Positions 56,616 to 64,000 of a DNA stretch of 64,000 nt are shown here, piece by piece. The notes under the pieces were generated by a model, which had not been told where the DNA came from, ran no database searches, and was given only the letters and a program-made list of their open reading frames with translations. Source of the stretch: Microbacterium fluvii (lineage in GTDB: Bacteria > Actinomycetota > Actinomycetes > Actinomycetales > Microbacteriaceae); the NCBI RefSeq assembly GCF_025515205.1, contig NZ_JAOPFX010000001.1:372001-436000 (forward strand), written 5' to 3'. The position numbers were made by a program, and so were the translations under genes. Every line of letters starts with the position of its first letter. Position 1 is the stretch's first letter.

Positions 56616-57413
56616 TCAGCGGATCGACACGAGACGGGTCACATCGTCGTCCGGCAGCACGTCGGCCACGGCGGTGACCTCCATCTCGACGAGGTCGGCG
56701 CGGCCGGAGAGCACGTTGAGGAACGCGGTGTCGGCGGCATCGCGGCCCGTCGCGATGCGCACGAGCGTGTCGCGGGGTGCGAGCGTCGTGGCATCGACCA
56801 CCCGCCAGGCGCCCTCTACCCACGCCTCGGCGACGGCGTGGAAGTCCATCGGATCGAGCCCGGGGGCATAGACCGAGACCAGGCGCGCAGGCACCCCGGA
56901 TGCCCGCAGCAACGCCACGCACAGGTGCGCGTAATCGCGGCACACGCCCTGGCGGTTCAGCAGCGTGCGCACCGCGCCGTCGGTGGGAAGGCTCGAGCCG
57001 CTGACGTAGGCCAGGCGCGTGCCGACCCACGACGAGATGGCCGCCAGAAGCTCTGCCGGGTCGGTGATGCCGGCGAACTCCGCCGCGGCGGTGGGGGCGA
57101 GCGTGTCGGACTCGGCGTAGCGGCTGGGCCTGCCGTAGGCGAGCAGCTCGGACTCCTCGGCGGGCAGGGGCGCGGCGATGCCCTCGACCGAGGCCGAGTA
57201 CTCGACGACGAGCTCGCCGGGGGCGACGGTCATGCGGTGCAGCCGTCCGCCGTGCGCATCGGCGAGTGCTGTCCACTCCACCGGCGCGCCGTCGAGGGTC
57301 GCCGTGAAGCTCTCGGCGGCGCCCGGATGCTGAGCGCTCACCGCGATGGCGAACACGAGGTCGGCAGTCTCGTCGATGGTCAGCATCACTCGGCTCGTGA
57401 CATCTCGCTGCAT
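56616..57413 (-). CDS. transglutaminase-like domain protein
   Basis: The 265-residue protein has an N-terminal beta domain and a transglutaminase-like cysteine-protease core: Cys in RQGVCRDYAHL, His in DFHAVAEAWV and Asp in WRVVDATTLAP. There is no signal peptide. The role is unknown; relatives are thought to be proteases or isopeptidases. The start is taken as ATG at 57413 because TAGGCT lies exactly six bases upstream; the GTG at 57419 would lie between promoter and transcript start. Confidence 0.85.
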   Translation of the reverse strand: MQRDVTSRVMLTIDETADLVFAIAVSAQHPGAAESFTATLDGAPVEWTALADAHGGRLHRMTVAPGELVVEYSASVEGIAAPLPAEESELLAYGRPSRYAESDTLAPTAAAEFAGITDPAELLAAISSWVGTRLAYVSGSSLPTDGAVRTLLNRQGVCRDYAHLCVALLRASGVPARLVSVYAPGLDPMDFHAVAEAWVEGAWRVVDATTLAPRDTLVRIATGRDAADTAFLNVLSGRADLVEMEVTAVADVLPDDDVTRLVSIR

Positions 57414-57419
57414 GCGCAC

Positions 57420-57425
57420 AGCCTA
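57420..57425 (-). promoter_or_regulatory. -10 element TAGGCT, leaderless transglutaminase gene
   Basis: On the minus strand TAGGCT is followed by GTGCGC and then the ATG at 57413. The exact six-base spacing decides the start codon. Confidence 0.55.
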
Positions 57426-57507
57426 GGATGTTCGTGGCCGGTTCCGGCCGAACCCCCGACTCGACGCAGCGATGCGGCGTGCGCCGCCGCCTCGCGGAGG
57501 ATGACGC

Positions 57508-58962
57508 ATGCCCACCTACGACGAAGACCGCGCAGCCTGGGTGGCTCGCGAACAGCTCGCCGAGCGGATGATCCCCTACATCGGATCCCTCTATCGCGAT
57601 CGCGGCGTCGTCACCTCGCTGCACGGGCACCGCCTCATCAACCTGTCGGTCACCGGCATCCTCGAGGCGCACGAGCGCGTCGAGCAGCTCGGTCACGCCG
57701 AGATCCCCCTGGAAGACACGCTGGAGGTGCTGCGGGGTCTGCGCGCCGTGGCACCTGGTCCCGCCTCGCTCGATGTCGCACGGCTGGCCGACGGCTACCG
57801 CGCGCACGGCGGCGACCTCGAGGACTACCTGGCGGCGCAGCTCGAGCCCGTGCTCACGGGGGAGCTGCCCCGAGACGCCGGCGCCGACGTCGTGCTCTAC
57901 GGCTTCGGGCGCATCGGGCGCCTCCTCGCCCGCATCCTCATCGCGCACGCCGGCGGCGGCCACGGTCTGCGCCTGCGCGCGATCGTGGTGCGCAAGGGCG
58001 CCGAGAACGACCTCGTCAAGCGGGCGAGCCTGCTGGCCCGCGACTCCGTGCACGGGCCGTTCGCCGGCTCGGTCGAGGTCGACGAGGAGCAGCAGCAGAT
58101 CATCGCGAACGGCACCCGCATCCAGGTCATCTATGCGAACGACCCGGCCGCCGTCGACTACACCGCCTACGGCATCCGCGATGCCGTCGTCGTCGACAAC
58201 ACCGGCCGCTGGCGCGACGAGGAGGGGCTGTCGCAGCACCTGCGCTCGACCGGCGTCGCCCGCGTGCTCCTGACCGCACCCGGCAAGGGCGCGATCAAGA
58301 ACATCGTGCACGGCATCAACCACGACGCGATCGATGCGGCCGACCGCATCCTGTCGGCCGCCTCGTGCACGACCAACGCGATCACGCCGGTGCTGCTGGC
58401 GATCGACGAGGCCTATGGCGTGGTGCGCGGTCACGTCGAGACGGTGCATTCATTCACCAACGACCAGAACCTCATCGACAACTTCCACAAGGGAGACCGC
58501 CGCGGACGGTCGGCGGTGCTCAACATGGTCATCACCGAGACGGGAGCAGCCAAGGCGGTCGCCAAGGCCCTGCCGCAGCTCGAGGGCAAGCTCACCGGCA
58601 GCGCGATCCGCGTGCCCACGCCCGACGTGTCGCTGGCGGTGCTGCACCTGACCGTCGAGCGCCCGACCGACAAGGCCGAGGTCAACGACTACCTGCGCCG
58701 CGTGTCGCTGCACTCGCGCCTGCGCCAGCAGATCGACTACGTCGAGTCGCCCGAGGTGGTCTCCACCGACTTCGTCGGCTCGCATCGCGCGGGCATCGTC
58801 GACGGCCTCGCGACGGTCGCCGACGGAACCACGATCATCCTCTACGTCTGGTACGACAACGAGTTCGGCTACTCGTCGCAGGTCGTGCGGGTGCTCGAGG
58901 CGATGAGCGGCACGCACCCGATCGTGCTGCCCGAGCGCGCCGTGGTGAGGCTCGAGCGCTGA
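57508..58962 (+). CDS. glyceraldehyde-3-phosphate dehydrogenase, long form
   Basis: The 484-residue enzyme is about 150 residues longer than classical GAPDH because of an N-terminal extension (about residues 1-125). The NAD(P)-binding motif is VVLYGFGRIGRLLAR, the catalytic Cys287 is in SAASCTTNAITP, and WYDNEFGYSSQVVRV ends the catalytic domain. It resembles the second, NADP-favouring gluconeogenic GAPDH (GapB/GapX) of Corynebacterium. The nearby pckG is consistent with a gluconeogenic role, which is inference. GGAGG precedes the ATG. Confidence 0.92.
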   Translation: MPTYDEDRAAWVAREQLAERMIPYIGSLYRDRGVVTSLHGHRLINLSVTGILEAHERVEQLGHAEIPLEDTLEVLRGLRAVAPGPASLDVARLADGYRAHGGDLEDYLAAQLEPVLTGELPRDAGADVVLYGFGRIGRLLARILIAHAGGGHGLRLRAIVVRKGAENDLVKRASLLARDSVHGPFAGSVEVDEEQQQIIANGTRIQVIYANDPAAVDYTAYGIRDAVVVDNTGRWRDEEGLSQHLRSTGVARVLLTAPGKGAIKNIVHGINHDAIDAADRILSAASCTTNAITPVLLAIDEAYGVVRGHVETVHSFTNDQNLIDNFHKGDRRGRSAVLNMVITETGAAKAVAKALPQLEGKLTGSAIRVPTPDVSLAVLHLTVERPTDKAEVNDYLRRVSLHSRLRQQIDYVESPEVVSTDFVGSHRAGIVDGLATVADGTTIILYVWYDNEFGYSSQVVRVLEAMSGTHPIVLPERAVVRLER

Positions 58963-58996
58963 GCGCGATGTCGGCGGTGCGCGCCATGATGGGCAG

Positions 58997-60100
58997 ATGG
59001 ACGACCACGCATCGCCGCGCGCGCGGCGAGGCGATCGTGCCGCCGGCGCGGTGCTCGCCGAGCGCCTACGGTCGCATCGGCTGACGGCTCCTGCCCGCAC
59101 CGTCGTCGACGCCGCCGAGCACCTCCTCGCCACGCAGGCGCAGGAGTTCTGGGGCGGCCGGTGGGCGCTGGCCGCCCGCACACGGGGCAGACTCTCGCTC
59201 CGAGACGTCGACGCGGCGTTCGACCGCGGCGAACTCGTGCGCACGTGGACGATGCGCGGCACCCTGCACATCGTGCCTCCGCACGACGCCGCATGGATGC
59301 TGTCGCTGACGACCGCGCGCCAGCAGAAGCAGTGGGCGGTCGTGCACCGGGGTGTCGGGCTCGCCGAAGACGATCTGGTGACCGCCGAGCGAGCCGTGCG
59401 CGCGGCCCTCGGCGGCGGCAACAGGCTCACGCGGGCGGAGTTCGGCGCCGTGCTCGCCGGCGCAGGAGTCGATCCCGTCGGCATGCGGGGCAATCTCGTG
59501 CTGTCGGCCCTCGCGATCCGCGGGGTCGTCGTGCTCGGGCCCGTCGTGCCGAGGGACGGCGCGCCCACGCGCGACCAGTACGTCGTGGCTGCCGACGGCG
59601 GTGCCGTGCACACCCCCGACGACCCGCTGGCCGAGTTCTTCGTGCGCTACATCACGGGGCACGGCCCCGCCGGTGCCAGAGACTTCGCCTGGTGGTCGGG
59701 GTTGCCGCTCGGGGTCGCCCGCGACGCCGAGGAACGGGCGGCCGGGTCTGGCCGGCTCACGCGGGTCGGCGACGCGCTGTGGGTCGCCGCCGAGCGGCCG
59801 CGCCGGCAGTCGGTGCCTCGCGTGGTGGCGCTGCCGCCCTTCGAGGAGTACTACCTGTCGTACGCCGACCGCTCGCTGCCGTGCATCCCCGAGTTCGCCG
59901 CGGCGGTGGGGCCGACCCAGAACGGCATCGTGCACCCCGTGATCGTCGCAGACGGACTGATCGTGGGCACCTGGGCGCACTCGCACGCGGTCGGGCGGCA
60001 CGCCCAGCATCCGACCGCCGAAGTGTTCGCGCCCGATGCGGCGCCCGCCGACGAGGTGGCCGCCGCGCTCGCACGCTACCGCGACTTCGTCGTGGCGTGA
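58997..60100 (+). CDS. AlkZ-like winged-helix DNA glycosylase family protein
   Basis: The 367-residue protein belongs to the winged-helix DNA-binding domain family (HTH_42) that includes Streptomyces AlkZ and E. coli YcaQ, glycosylases that unhook interstrand crosslinks. The catalytic-type QxQ motif is Gln47-Ala48-Gln49 in LLATQAQEFWGGRWALAART; TWTMRGTLHIVPPHDAAWM and LPPFEEYYLSYADR are further family segments. Whether it acts on crosslinks or monoadducts is unknown. A CATGAT hexamer six bases before the ATG may be a weak leaderless promoter. Confidence 0.85.
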   Translation: MDDHASPRARRGDRAAGAVLAERLRSHRLTAPARTVVDAAEHLLATQAQEFWGGRWALAARTRGRLSLRDVDAAFDRGELVRTWTMRGTLHIVPPHDAAWMLSLTTARQQKQWAVVHRGVGLAEDDLVTAERAVRAALGGGNRLTRAEFGAVLAGAGVDPVGMRGNLVLSALAIRGVVVLGPVVPRDGAPTRDQYVVAADGGAVHTPDDPLAEFFVRYITGHGPAGARDFAWWSGLPLGVARDAEERAAGSGRLTRVGDALWVAAERPRRQSVPRVVALPPFEEYYLSYADRSLPCIPEFAAAVGPTQNGIVHPVIVADGLIVGTWAHSHAVGRHAQHPTAEVFAPDAAPADEVAAALARYRDFVVA

Positions 60101-60104
60101 CTGC

Positions 60105-61547
60105 TCAGCGGCCCGCGTGCCGCTCGAGGAAGGCGTAGACCTCGCCCGCATCGACGCCGGGGAAGGCGCCGCGGGGGAGGGGCGAGAACATCTGCTGGTG
60201 CACGCGGGCGCTCGGCCACGCGCGGCCCTCCCATCGGGCGGTGAGATCCTCGTCGGGGCGACGGCAGCACGACTCATCGGGGCACTGCGAGATCGCCCGC
60301 TTCTGGGTCTCGCGGCCGCGGAACCACTTCGCGTCGTCGAAGGGCACGCCCACCGTGATCGAGAACTCGCCCTCGGCGGTCGTGCCGGTCTGCGTCGAGC
60401 ACCAGAACGAGCCGGCCGGGGTGTCGGTGTACTGGTAGTGCTCGGTCGTGCGGTTGTGCTCTTCGAAGGCGGAGCGGGCCAGGAACCACCGGCAGGCGAC
60501 CTGCCCCTCGATCGACCCCGTGACGTCTTCGGGGAGCGGCAGCCCGTCGTTCTCGTACACGCGGTTGATCGCGCCGTTGCCGTCGACCCGCAGGAAGTGC
60601 AGCGGGATGCCGAGGTGCTCGGTGAGCAGGTTCGACATGCGCATCGCAGCGGCCTCGTGGGTCACCCCGAACGCGTCGCGGAAGTCTTCGACGGCGAGGT
60701 TGCGCTCGCGCTTGGCCTGCTCGAGAAAGCCCACCGACGCCGTCTCTGGCATGAGGCAGCAGGCGGCGTAGTAGTTGATCTCGAGGCGCTGCCAGAGGAA
60801 CTCGGCATAGTCGGTGGGCGGCTTGTGCCCGAGCAGGCGGTGCGCCATCGCCTGCAGCGCCATGGAGCGCAGGCCATGGCCGCCGGGGATCGACGCCGGC
60901 GGCAGGTAGATGCGCCCGTGCTCGAGGTCGGTCACCGAGCGTGCGGAGTGCGGCAGGTCGCTGACGTAGATGAGCTCGAACCCCAGCTGCTCGGCCATGA
61001 TGCCCACGGTGCGGTGCTTGAGGGCGCCGGAGAGGTGCCCGGCGGCCTTGAGCTGCCTCTCGGCGAGCTTCTCGATGTCGGGCAGGTAGTTGTTGACCTC
61101 GCGCATGCGCAGACGCTGCTCGGTGTTGGCGCGGCGCGCCTCCTCGGGCGTCGCGATGGCCTCGCGCTCACGGCGCTCGAGCTCGCGGTGCAGCCCGAGG
61201 ATCGACTCGATCGTCTCGTCGGTCATGCCCTTGGTGACTTTGACGGCGGGCACCCCGAGGCGGCGGAACACGGTGCTCGCCTGCGCACGCTCCAACTCGA
61301 TCTCCAGCGCCGCGCGCTGGTTGGGCGGCTCGGTCGACAGCAGGTCGGCGACCTCGACCCCCGTGGCGGTGGCGATCGCCTGCAGCAGCGACAGCTTCGG
61401 CTCGCGCTTGCCGTTCTCGATGAGGCTCAGCTGGCTGCCGGCGACCCCGACCAGCGCGCCCAGCTCGTCGAGCGTGAACCCGTGCTGGATCCGCTGATGA
61501 CGGATGCGGTGGCCCAGGGTGGACAGTTCGAGCGCGGTGGCGGGCAT
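60105..61547 (-). CDS. RamB-like transcriptional regulator (XRE + IrrE + DUF2083)
   Basis: The 480-residue regulator has an N-terminal XRE helix-turn-helix (GHRIRHQRIQHGFTLDELGALVGVAGSQLSLIENGKREPKLS), a central IrrE/ImmA-like region in which the zinc motif is replaced by MAHRLLGHK, and a C-terminal DUF2083-type domain containing CRWFLARSAF. This is the architecture of RamB and the short-chain acyl-CoA regulator family that controls acetate, propionate and glyoxylate metabolism in actinobacteria. It diverges from pckG with one inverted repeat between them. Confidence 0.9.
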   Translation of the reverse strand: MPATALELSTLGHRIRHQRIQHGFTLDELGALVGVAGSQLSLIENGKREPKLSLLQAIATATGVEVADLLSTEPPNQRAALEIELERAQASTVFRRLGVPAVKVTKGMTDETIESILGLHRELERREREAIATPEEARRANTEQRLRMREVNNYLPDIEKLAERQLKAAGHLSGALKHRTVGIMAEQLGFELIYVSDLPHSARSVTDLEHGRIYLPPASIPGGHGLRSMALQAMAHRLLGHKPPTDYAEFLWQRLEINYYAACCLMPETASVGFLEQAKRERNLAVEDFRDAFGVTHEAAAMRMSNLLTEHLGIPLHFLRVDGNGAINRVYENDGLPLPEDVTGSIEGQVACRWFLARSAFEEHNRTTEHYQYTDTPAGSFWCSTQTGTTAEGEFSITVGVPFDDAKWFRGRETQKRAISQCPDESCCRRPDEDLTARWEGRAWPSARVHQQMFSPLPRGAFPGVDAGEVYAFLERHAGR

Positions 61548-61562
61548 TCCTTGATGGTATCG

Positions 61563-61580
61563 AAAGAATCGGCATTCTTT
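61563..61580. promoter_or_regulatory. AAAGAAT-CGGC-ATTCTTT operator between ramB-like gene and pckG
   Basis: A perfect seven-base inverted repeat with four-base centre lies 16 bases before the regulator start and 83 before pckG. It is strikingly A/T-rich for this genome and similar in type to A/T-rich RamB sites (AAAGTTTGCAAA type). Confidence 0.65.
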
Positions 61581-61663
61581 TGACCTGGAATCGAGGAAAG
61601 AGATGACCCTCCGCGCGCAGAGTGGAATCCAAGCCCGAATCTGACGGCATCGAAGGAGCAGCA

Positions 61664-63538
61664 ATGGCCATCGCGGAGATCTTCACCCGACCCGAGTCCC
61701 TCGGCGCGAACGGCTACGTGCCGACGTTCGGCGCCCGTCCGCAACTCGACGGCGACGGCGCGGCCGCACTCTTCGCGTGGGTCGACGAGATCGCCGCCCT
61801 CACTCAGCCCGACAGCATCCACTGGATCGACGGCTCCCGCGCCGAGAACGAGGCGCTGCTGCGCGAGCAGGTCGACGAGGGCAAGCTCATCAAGCTCAAC
61901 CCGGAGTGGCGGCCCGGCTCGTACCTGGCCCGCTCGCACCCGAGCGACGTCGCTCGCACCGAGGGGCGCACCTTCATCGCCTCCGAGAACGAAGAAGACG
62001 CCGGACCGACCAACAACTGGGCAGAGCCCACGCAGATGCGCGCGAAGCTGAACGACCTGTTCGAAGGGTCGATGCGCGGCCGCACGATGTACGTCGTGCC
62101 CTTCTCGATGGGTGCCGTCGGCGGACCGCTCTCGCACATCGGCGTGCAGGTCACCGACAGCGCTTACGCCGTCACCTCGATCGGCATCATGACGCGCGTC
62201 GGCTCCGACGTGCTTCGGGAGATCGCCGGCGGGGCGCCGTGGGTCAAGACCGTGCACACCGTCGGGGCGCCGCTCGAGCCGGGGGAGCAGGATGCCCTCT
62301 GGCCCTGCAACGACGACAAGTACATCGTGCACTTCCCCGACACGCTCGAGGTCTACTCCTACGGCTCGGGCTACGGCGGGAATGCGATACTCGCCAAGAA
62401 GTGCTTCGCGCTGCGCATCGCCTCGGTCATCGGCCGTGACGAGGGCTGGCTGGCCGAGCACATGCTGCTCATCCGCGTCATCTCGCCCGCGGGCAAGGCC
62501 TACCACGTCGCGGCGGCGTTCCCCTCGGCCTGCGGCAAGACCAACCTCGCGATGCTCCGCCCGACGATCCCCGGCTGGCGCGTCGAGACCCTCGGCGACG
62601 ACATCGCGTGGCTGCGCCCAGGCGCCGACGGGCGCCTGTGGGCGATCAACCCCGAGGCCGGCTTCTTCGGCGTCGCCCCCGGCACCGGCGAGTCGACCAA
62701 CGTCACCGCCGTCGAGACGCTGTGGGGCAACACGATCTTCACCAACGTCGCGCTGCGCCCCGACGGCGATGTGTGGTGGGAGGGCCTGACCGACACCGCT
62801 CCCGCCGAGCTCACCGACTGGGAGGGCAACCCCTGGACGCCCGATTCGGGGCGTCCCGCGGCGCACCCGAACTCGCGCTTCACGGTCAGTGCCGCACAAT
62901 GCCCGCAGATCGCCGACGACTGGGACGCCCCCGAGGGCGTGCCGCTCGACGCGATCCTGTTCGGCGGCCGCCGCGCCACCAACGTGCCGCTCGTGGTCGA
63001 GGCCACCGACTGGGCGCACGGCGTGTTCATCGGCTCGAACATCTCGTCGGAGCGCACCGCCGCCGCCGAGGGCACCGTGGGGGAGCTGCGTCGCGACCCG
63101 TTCGCGATGCTCCCCTTCTGCGGCTACAACATGGCCGACTACTTCGGCCACTGGCTCAGCGTCGGCCAGAAGCTGCGGTTCGACCGCGCCCCGCGCATCT
63201 TCCAGGTCAACTGGTTCCGCAAGGGCACCGACGGCCGGTTCCTGTGGCCGGGCTTCGGCGACAACTCGCGCGTCGTCGACTGGATCATCCGCCGCATCGA
63301 GGGCGAGGTCGGCGCCGTCGACACCCCGATCGGCCGCCTCCCGGTGAGTGCCGACCTCAACCTCGACGGGATCGAGGTGCCCCAGGCCGACCTCGACGAG
63401 CTGTTCGCGATCGACGCCGACTCGTGGCTGCAGGAGGCCGACCTCACCGAGGAGTTCTACTCCACGTTCGAGGGCCGCGTCCCCGCCCAGCTCTACGCCG
63501 AACTCGCCGCCCTGCGGTACCGCCTGCAGCGCGCCTGA
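61664..63538 (+). CDS. pckG: phosphoenolpyruvate carboxykinase (GTP)
   Basis: The 624-residue enzyme converts oxaloacetate and GTP to PEP and CO2, the entry step of gluconeogenesis. The P-loop is [13 protein letters not shown] with its reactive cysteine, the metal motif LGDDIAWLR and [14 protein letters not shown] complete the active site, and [22 protein letters not shown] is a GTP-form signature. GAAGGAG precedes the ATG at 61664; the upstream in-frame extension lacks a ribosome site. Control by the divergent RamB-like regulator is likely. Confidence 0.97.
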   Translation: MAIAEIFTRPESLGANGYVPTFGARPQLDGDGAAALFAWVDEIAALTQPDSIHWIDGSRAENEALLREQVDEGKLIKLNPEWRPGSYLARSHPSDVARTEGRTFIASENEEDAGPTNNWAEPTQMRAKLNDLFEGSMRGRTMYVVPFSMGAVGGPLSHIGVQVTDSAYAVTSIGIMTRVGSDVLREIAGGAPWVKTVHTVGAPLEPGEQDALWPCNDDKYIVHFPDTLEVYSYGSGYGGNAILAKKCFALRIASVIGRDEGWLAEHMLLIRVISPAGKAYHVAAAFPSACGKTNLAMLRPTIPGWRVETLGDDIAWLRPGADGRLWAINPEAGFFGVAPGTGESTNVTAVETLWGNTIFTNVALRPDGDVWWEGLTDTAPAELTDWEGNPWTPDSGRPAAHPNSRFTVSAAQCPQIADDWDAPEGVPLDAILFGGRRATNVPLVVEATDWAHGVFIGSNISSERTAAAEGTVGELRRDPFAMLPFCGYNMADYFGHWLSVGQKLRFDRAPRIFQVNWFRKGTDGRFLWPGFGDNSRVVDWIIRRIEGEVGAVDTPIGRLPVSADLNLDGIEVPQADLDELFAIDADSWLQEADLTEEFYSTFEGRVPAQLYAELAALRYRLQRA

Positions 63539-63565
63539 TCCGCGCGGCGGCTGCTCTCCGCCGCC

Positions 63566-63583
63566 GAGCGGATGCTGCCGCTC
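63566..63583. terminator. small hairpin between convergent pckG and ABC gene
   Basis: GAGCGG-ATGCTG-CCGCTC (63566-63583) overlaps the stop of the convergent exporter gene; a second weak stem GGCGG/CCGCC lies just before it. Confidence 0.5.
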
Positions 63584-64000
63584 AGACCAGCAGCTGGTGC
63601 TGGGCCAGGTCGCGATAGAGCGGAGTCGATTCGACGAGCTCGGCGTGCGTGCCCTGGCCGACGACGCGGCCGTGGTCGAGCACGACGATGAGGTCGCTGT
63701 CGACGACCGTCGACAGGCGGTGGGCGATGACCACGAGCGTGCGGCCGGAGGCGACTGCGTCGATGGCCTCCCGCATCCGCTGCTCGTTGAGGCCGTCGAG
63801 CGATGAGGTCGACTCGTCGAGCAGCAGGATCGGGGGAGCGGCCAGCAGAGCCCGCGCGATCGCGAGCCGCTGGCGCTCGCCGCCCGAGAGCATGACGCCC
63901 GACTCGCCGACGGGGGCCTGAAGGCCCAGCTCGCTGCGCTCGAGCACCTCGCCGAGGTTGACGGCGCGCAGCACGCGCTCGCAATCGGCGTCGGATGCGG
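63582..64000 (-). CDS. ABC exporter, C-terminal part of nucleotide-binding domain (truncated by window edge)
   Basis: Only the last 138 codons are inside the window; the frame is open to base 64000, so the GTG at 63974 is internal. The visible part has signature VMLSGGERQRLAIARALL, Walker B ILLLDESTSSLD and H-loop [14 protein letters not shown], as in type IV exporters with fused membrane domains. Walker A and the membrane domain lie outside. The substrate is unknown. Confidence 0.88.
   Translation of the reverse strand, partial: ASDADCERVLRAVNLGEVLERSELGLQAPVGESGVMLSGGERQRLAIARALLAAPPILLLDESTSSLDGLNEQRMREAIDAVASGRTLVVIAHRLSTVVDSDLIVVLDHGRVVGQGTHAELVESTPLYRDLAQHQLLV

Overview
The window is about 71% G+C. 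It has strongly G/C-ending codons, many GTG starts, many GTGA/ATGA start-stop overlaps, a monomeric NADP isocitrate dehydrogenase, a GTP-type PEP carboxykinase, a PerM-like (DUF6350) membrane protein beside purN, and an F420-dependent nitroreductase-like protein. Together these point to the chromosome of a high-GC actinobacterium, most likely a Microbacteriaceae member close to Microbacterium (inference from gene content and style; no database search was possible). I see no phage, insertion sequence, CRISPR array, rRNA or tRNA.

Layout. 1-6389: end of sucD, an F420-type oxidoreductase, an AzgA-like purine permease, PerM-like protein, purN and purH. 6560-8661: alkylation repair (Ada-AlkA fusion plus ogt). 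8662-9324: repeats, a minisatellite and a probable leader peptide before a heterodimeric ABC exporter (9325-12986). 13104-26076: a mannan/galactomannan-oligosaccharide locus, made of an importer without its own ATPase, beta-mannosidase, GH113, a sugar kinase and GH42 on the minus strand, diverging from a LacI regulator and alpha-galactosidase. 26146-32167: an HELLH-containing membrane protein, icd, GNAT, CE7 esterase and L,D-transpeptidase. 32299-38425: an amino-sugar operon (ROK repressor, importer, ROK kinase, nagB). 39516-45949: a ribose-type importer with an aldehyde dehydrogenase and a divergent AraC regulator. 46167-50831: a GlcD-type oxidoreductase, a YrdB-like protein, nagA and a GH20 hexosaminidase. 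51054-53381: glyA under a ZTP riboswitch, then folD. 53412-55878: an amino-acid ABC importer. 56024-63538: a membrane protein, transglutaminase, long-form GAPDH, an AlkZ-like glycosylase, a RamB-like regulator and pckG. The window ends inside another ABC exporter.

How parts connect. The ROK repressor gene at 32299 and the GH20-nagA operon about 18 kb away carry the same unusual operator, GTAAGG-N4-CTAACAAA, which suggests one amino-sugar regulon: GH20 releases GlcNAc, the importer takes it up, the ROK kinase phosphorylates it, and NagA and NagB convert it to fructose-6-P. Both CUT1-type importers lack an ATPase and probably share one encoded elsewhere.

The most unusual content is intergenic. 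At least five sequence-unrelated families of imperfect palindromes lie mostly at gene 3' ends, and in four of them the copies keep a fixed length (56, 66, 48-49 and 63 bp). A related short repeat cluster is embedded in frame in the GlcD-type gene. Many genes have a TANNNT hexamer exactly 6-7 nt before the start codon, which indicates leaderless transcripts. The hexamer GGATGC/GCATCC appears several-fold enriched.
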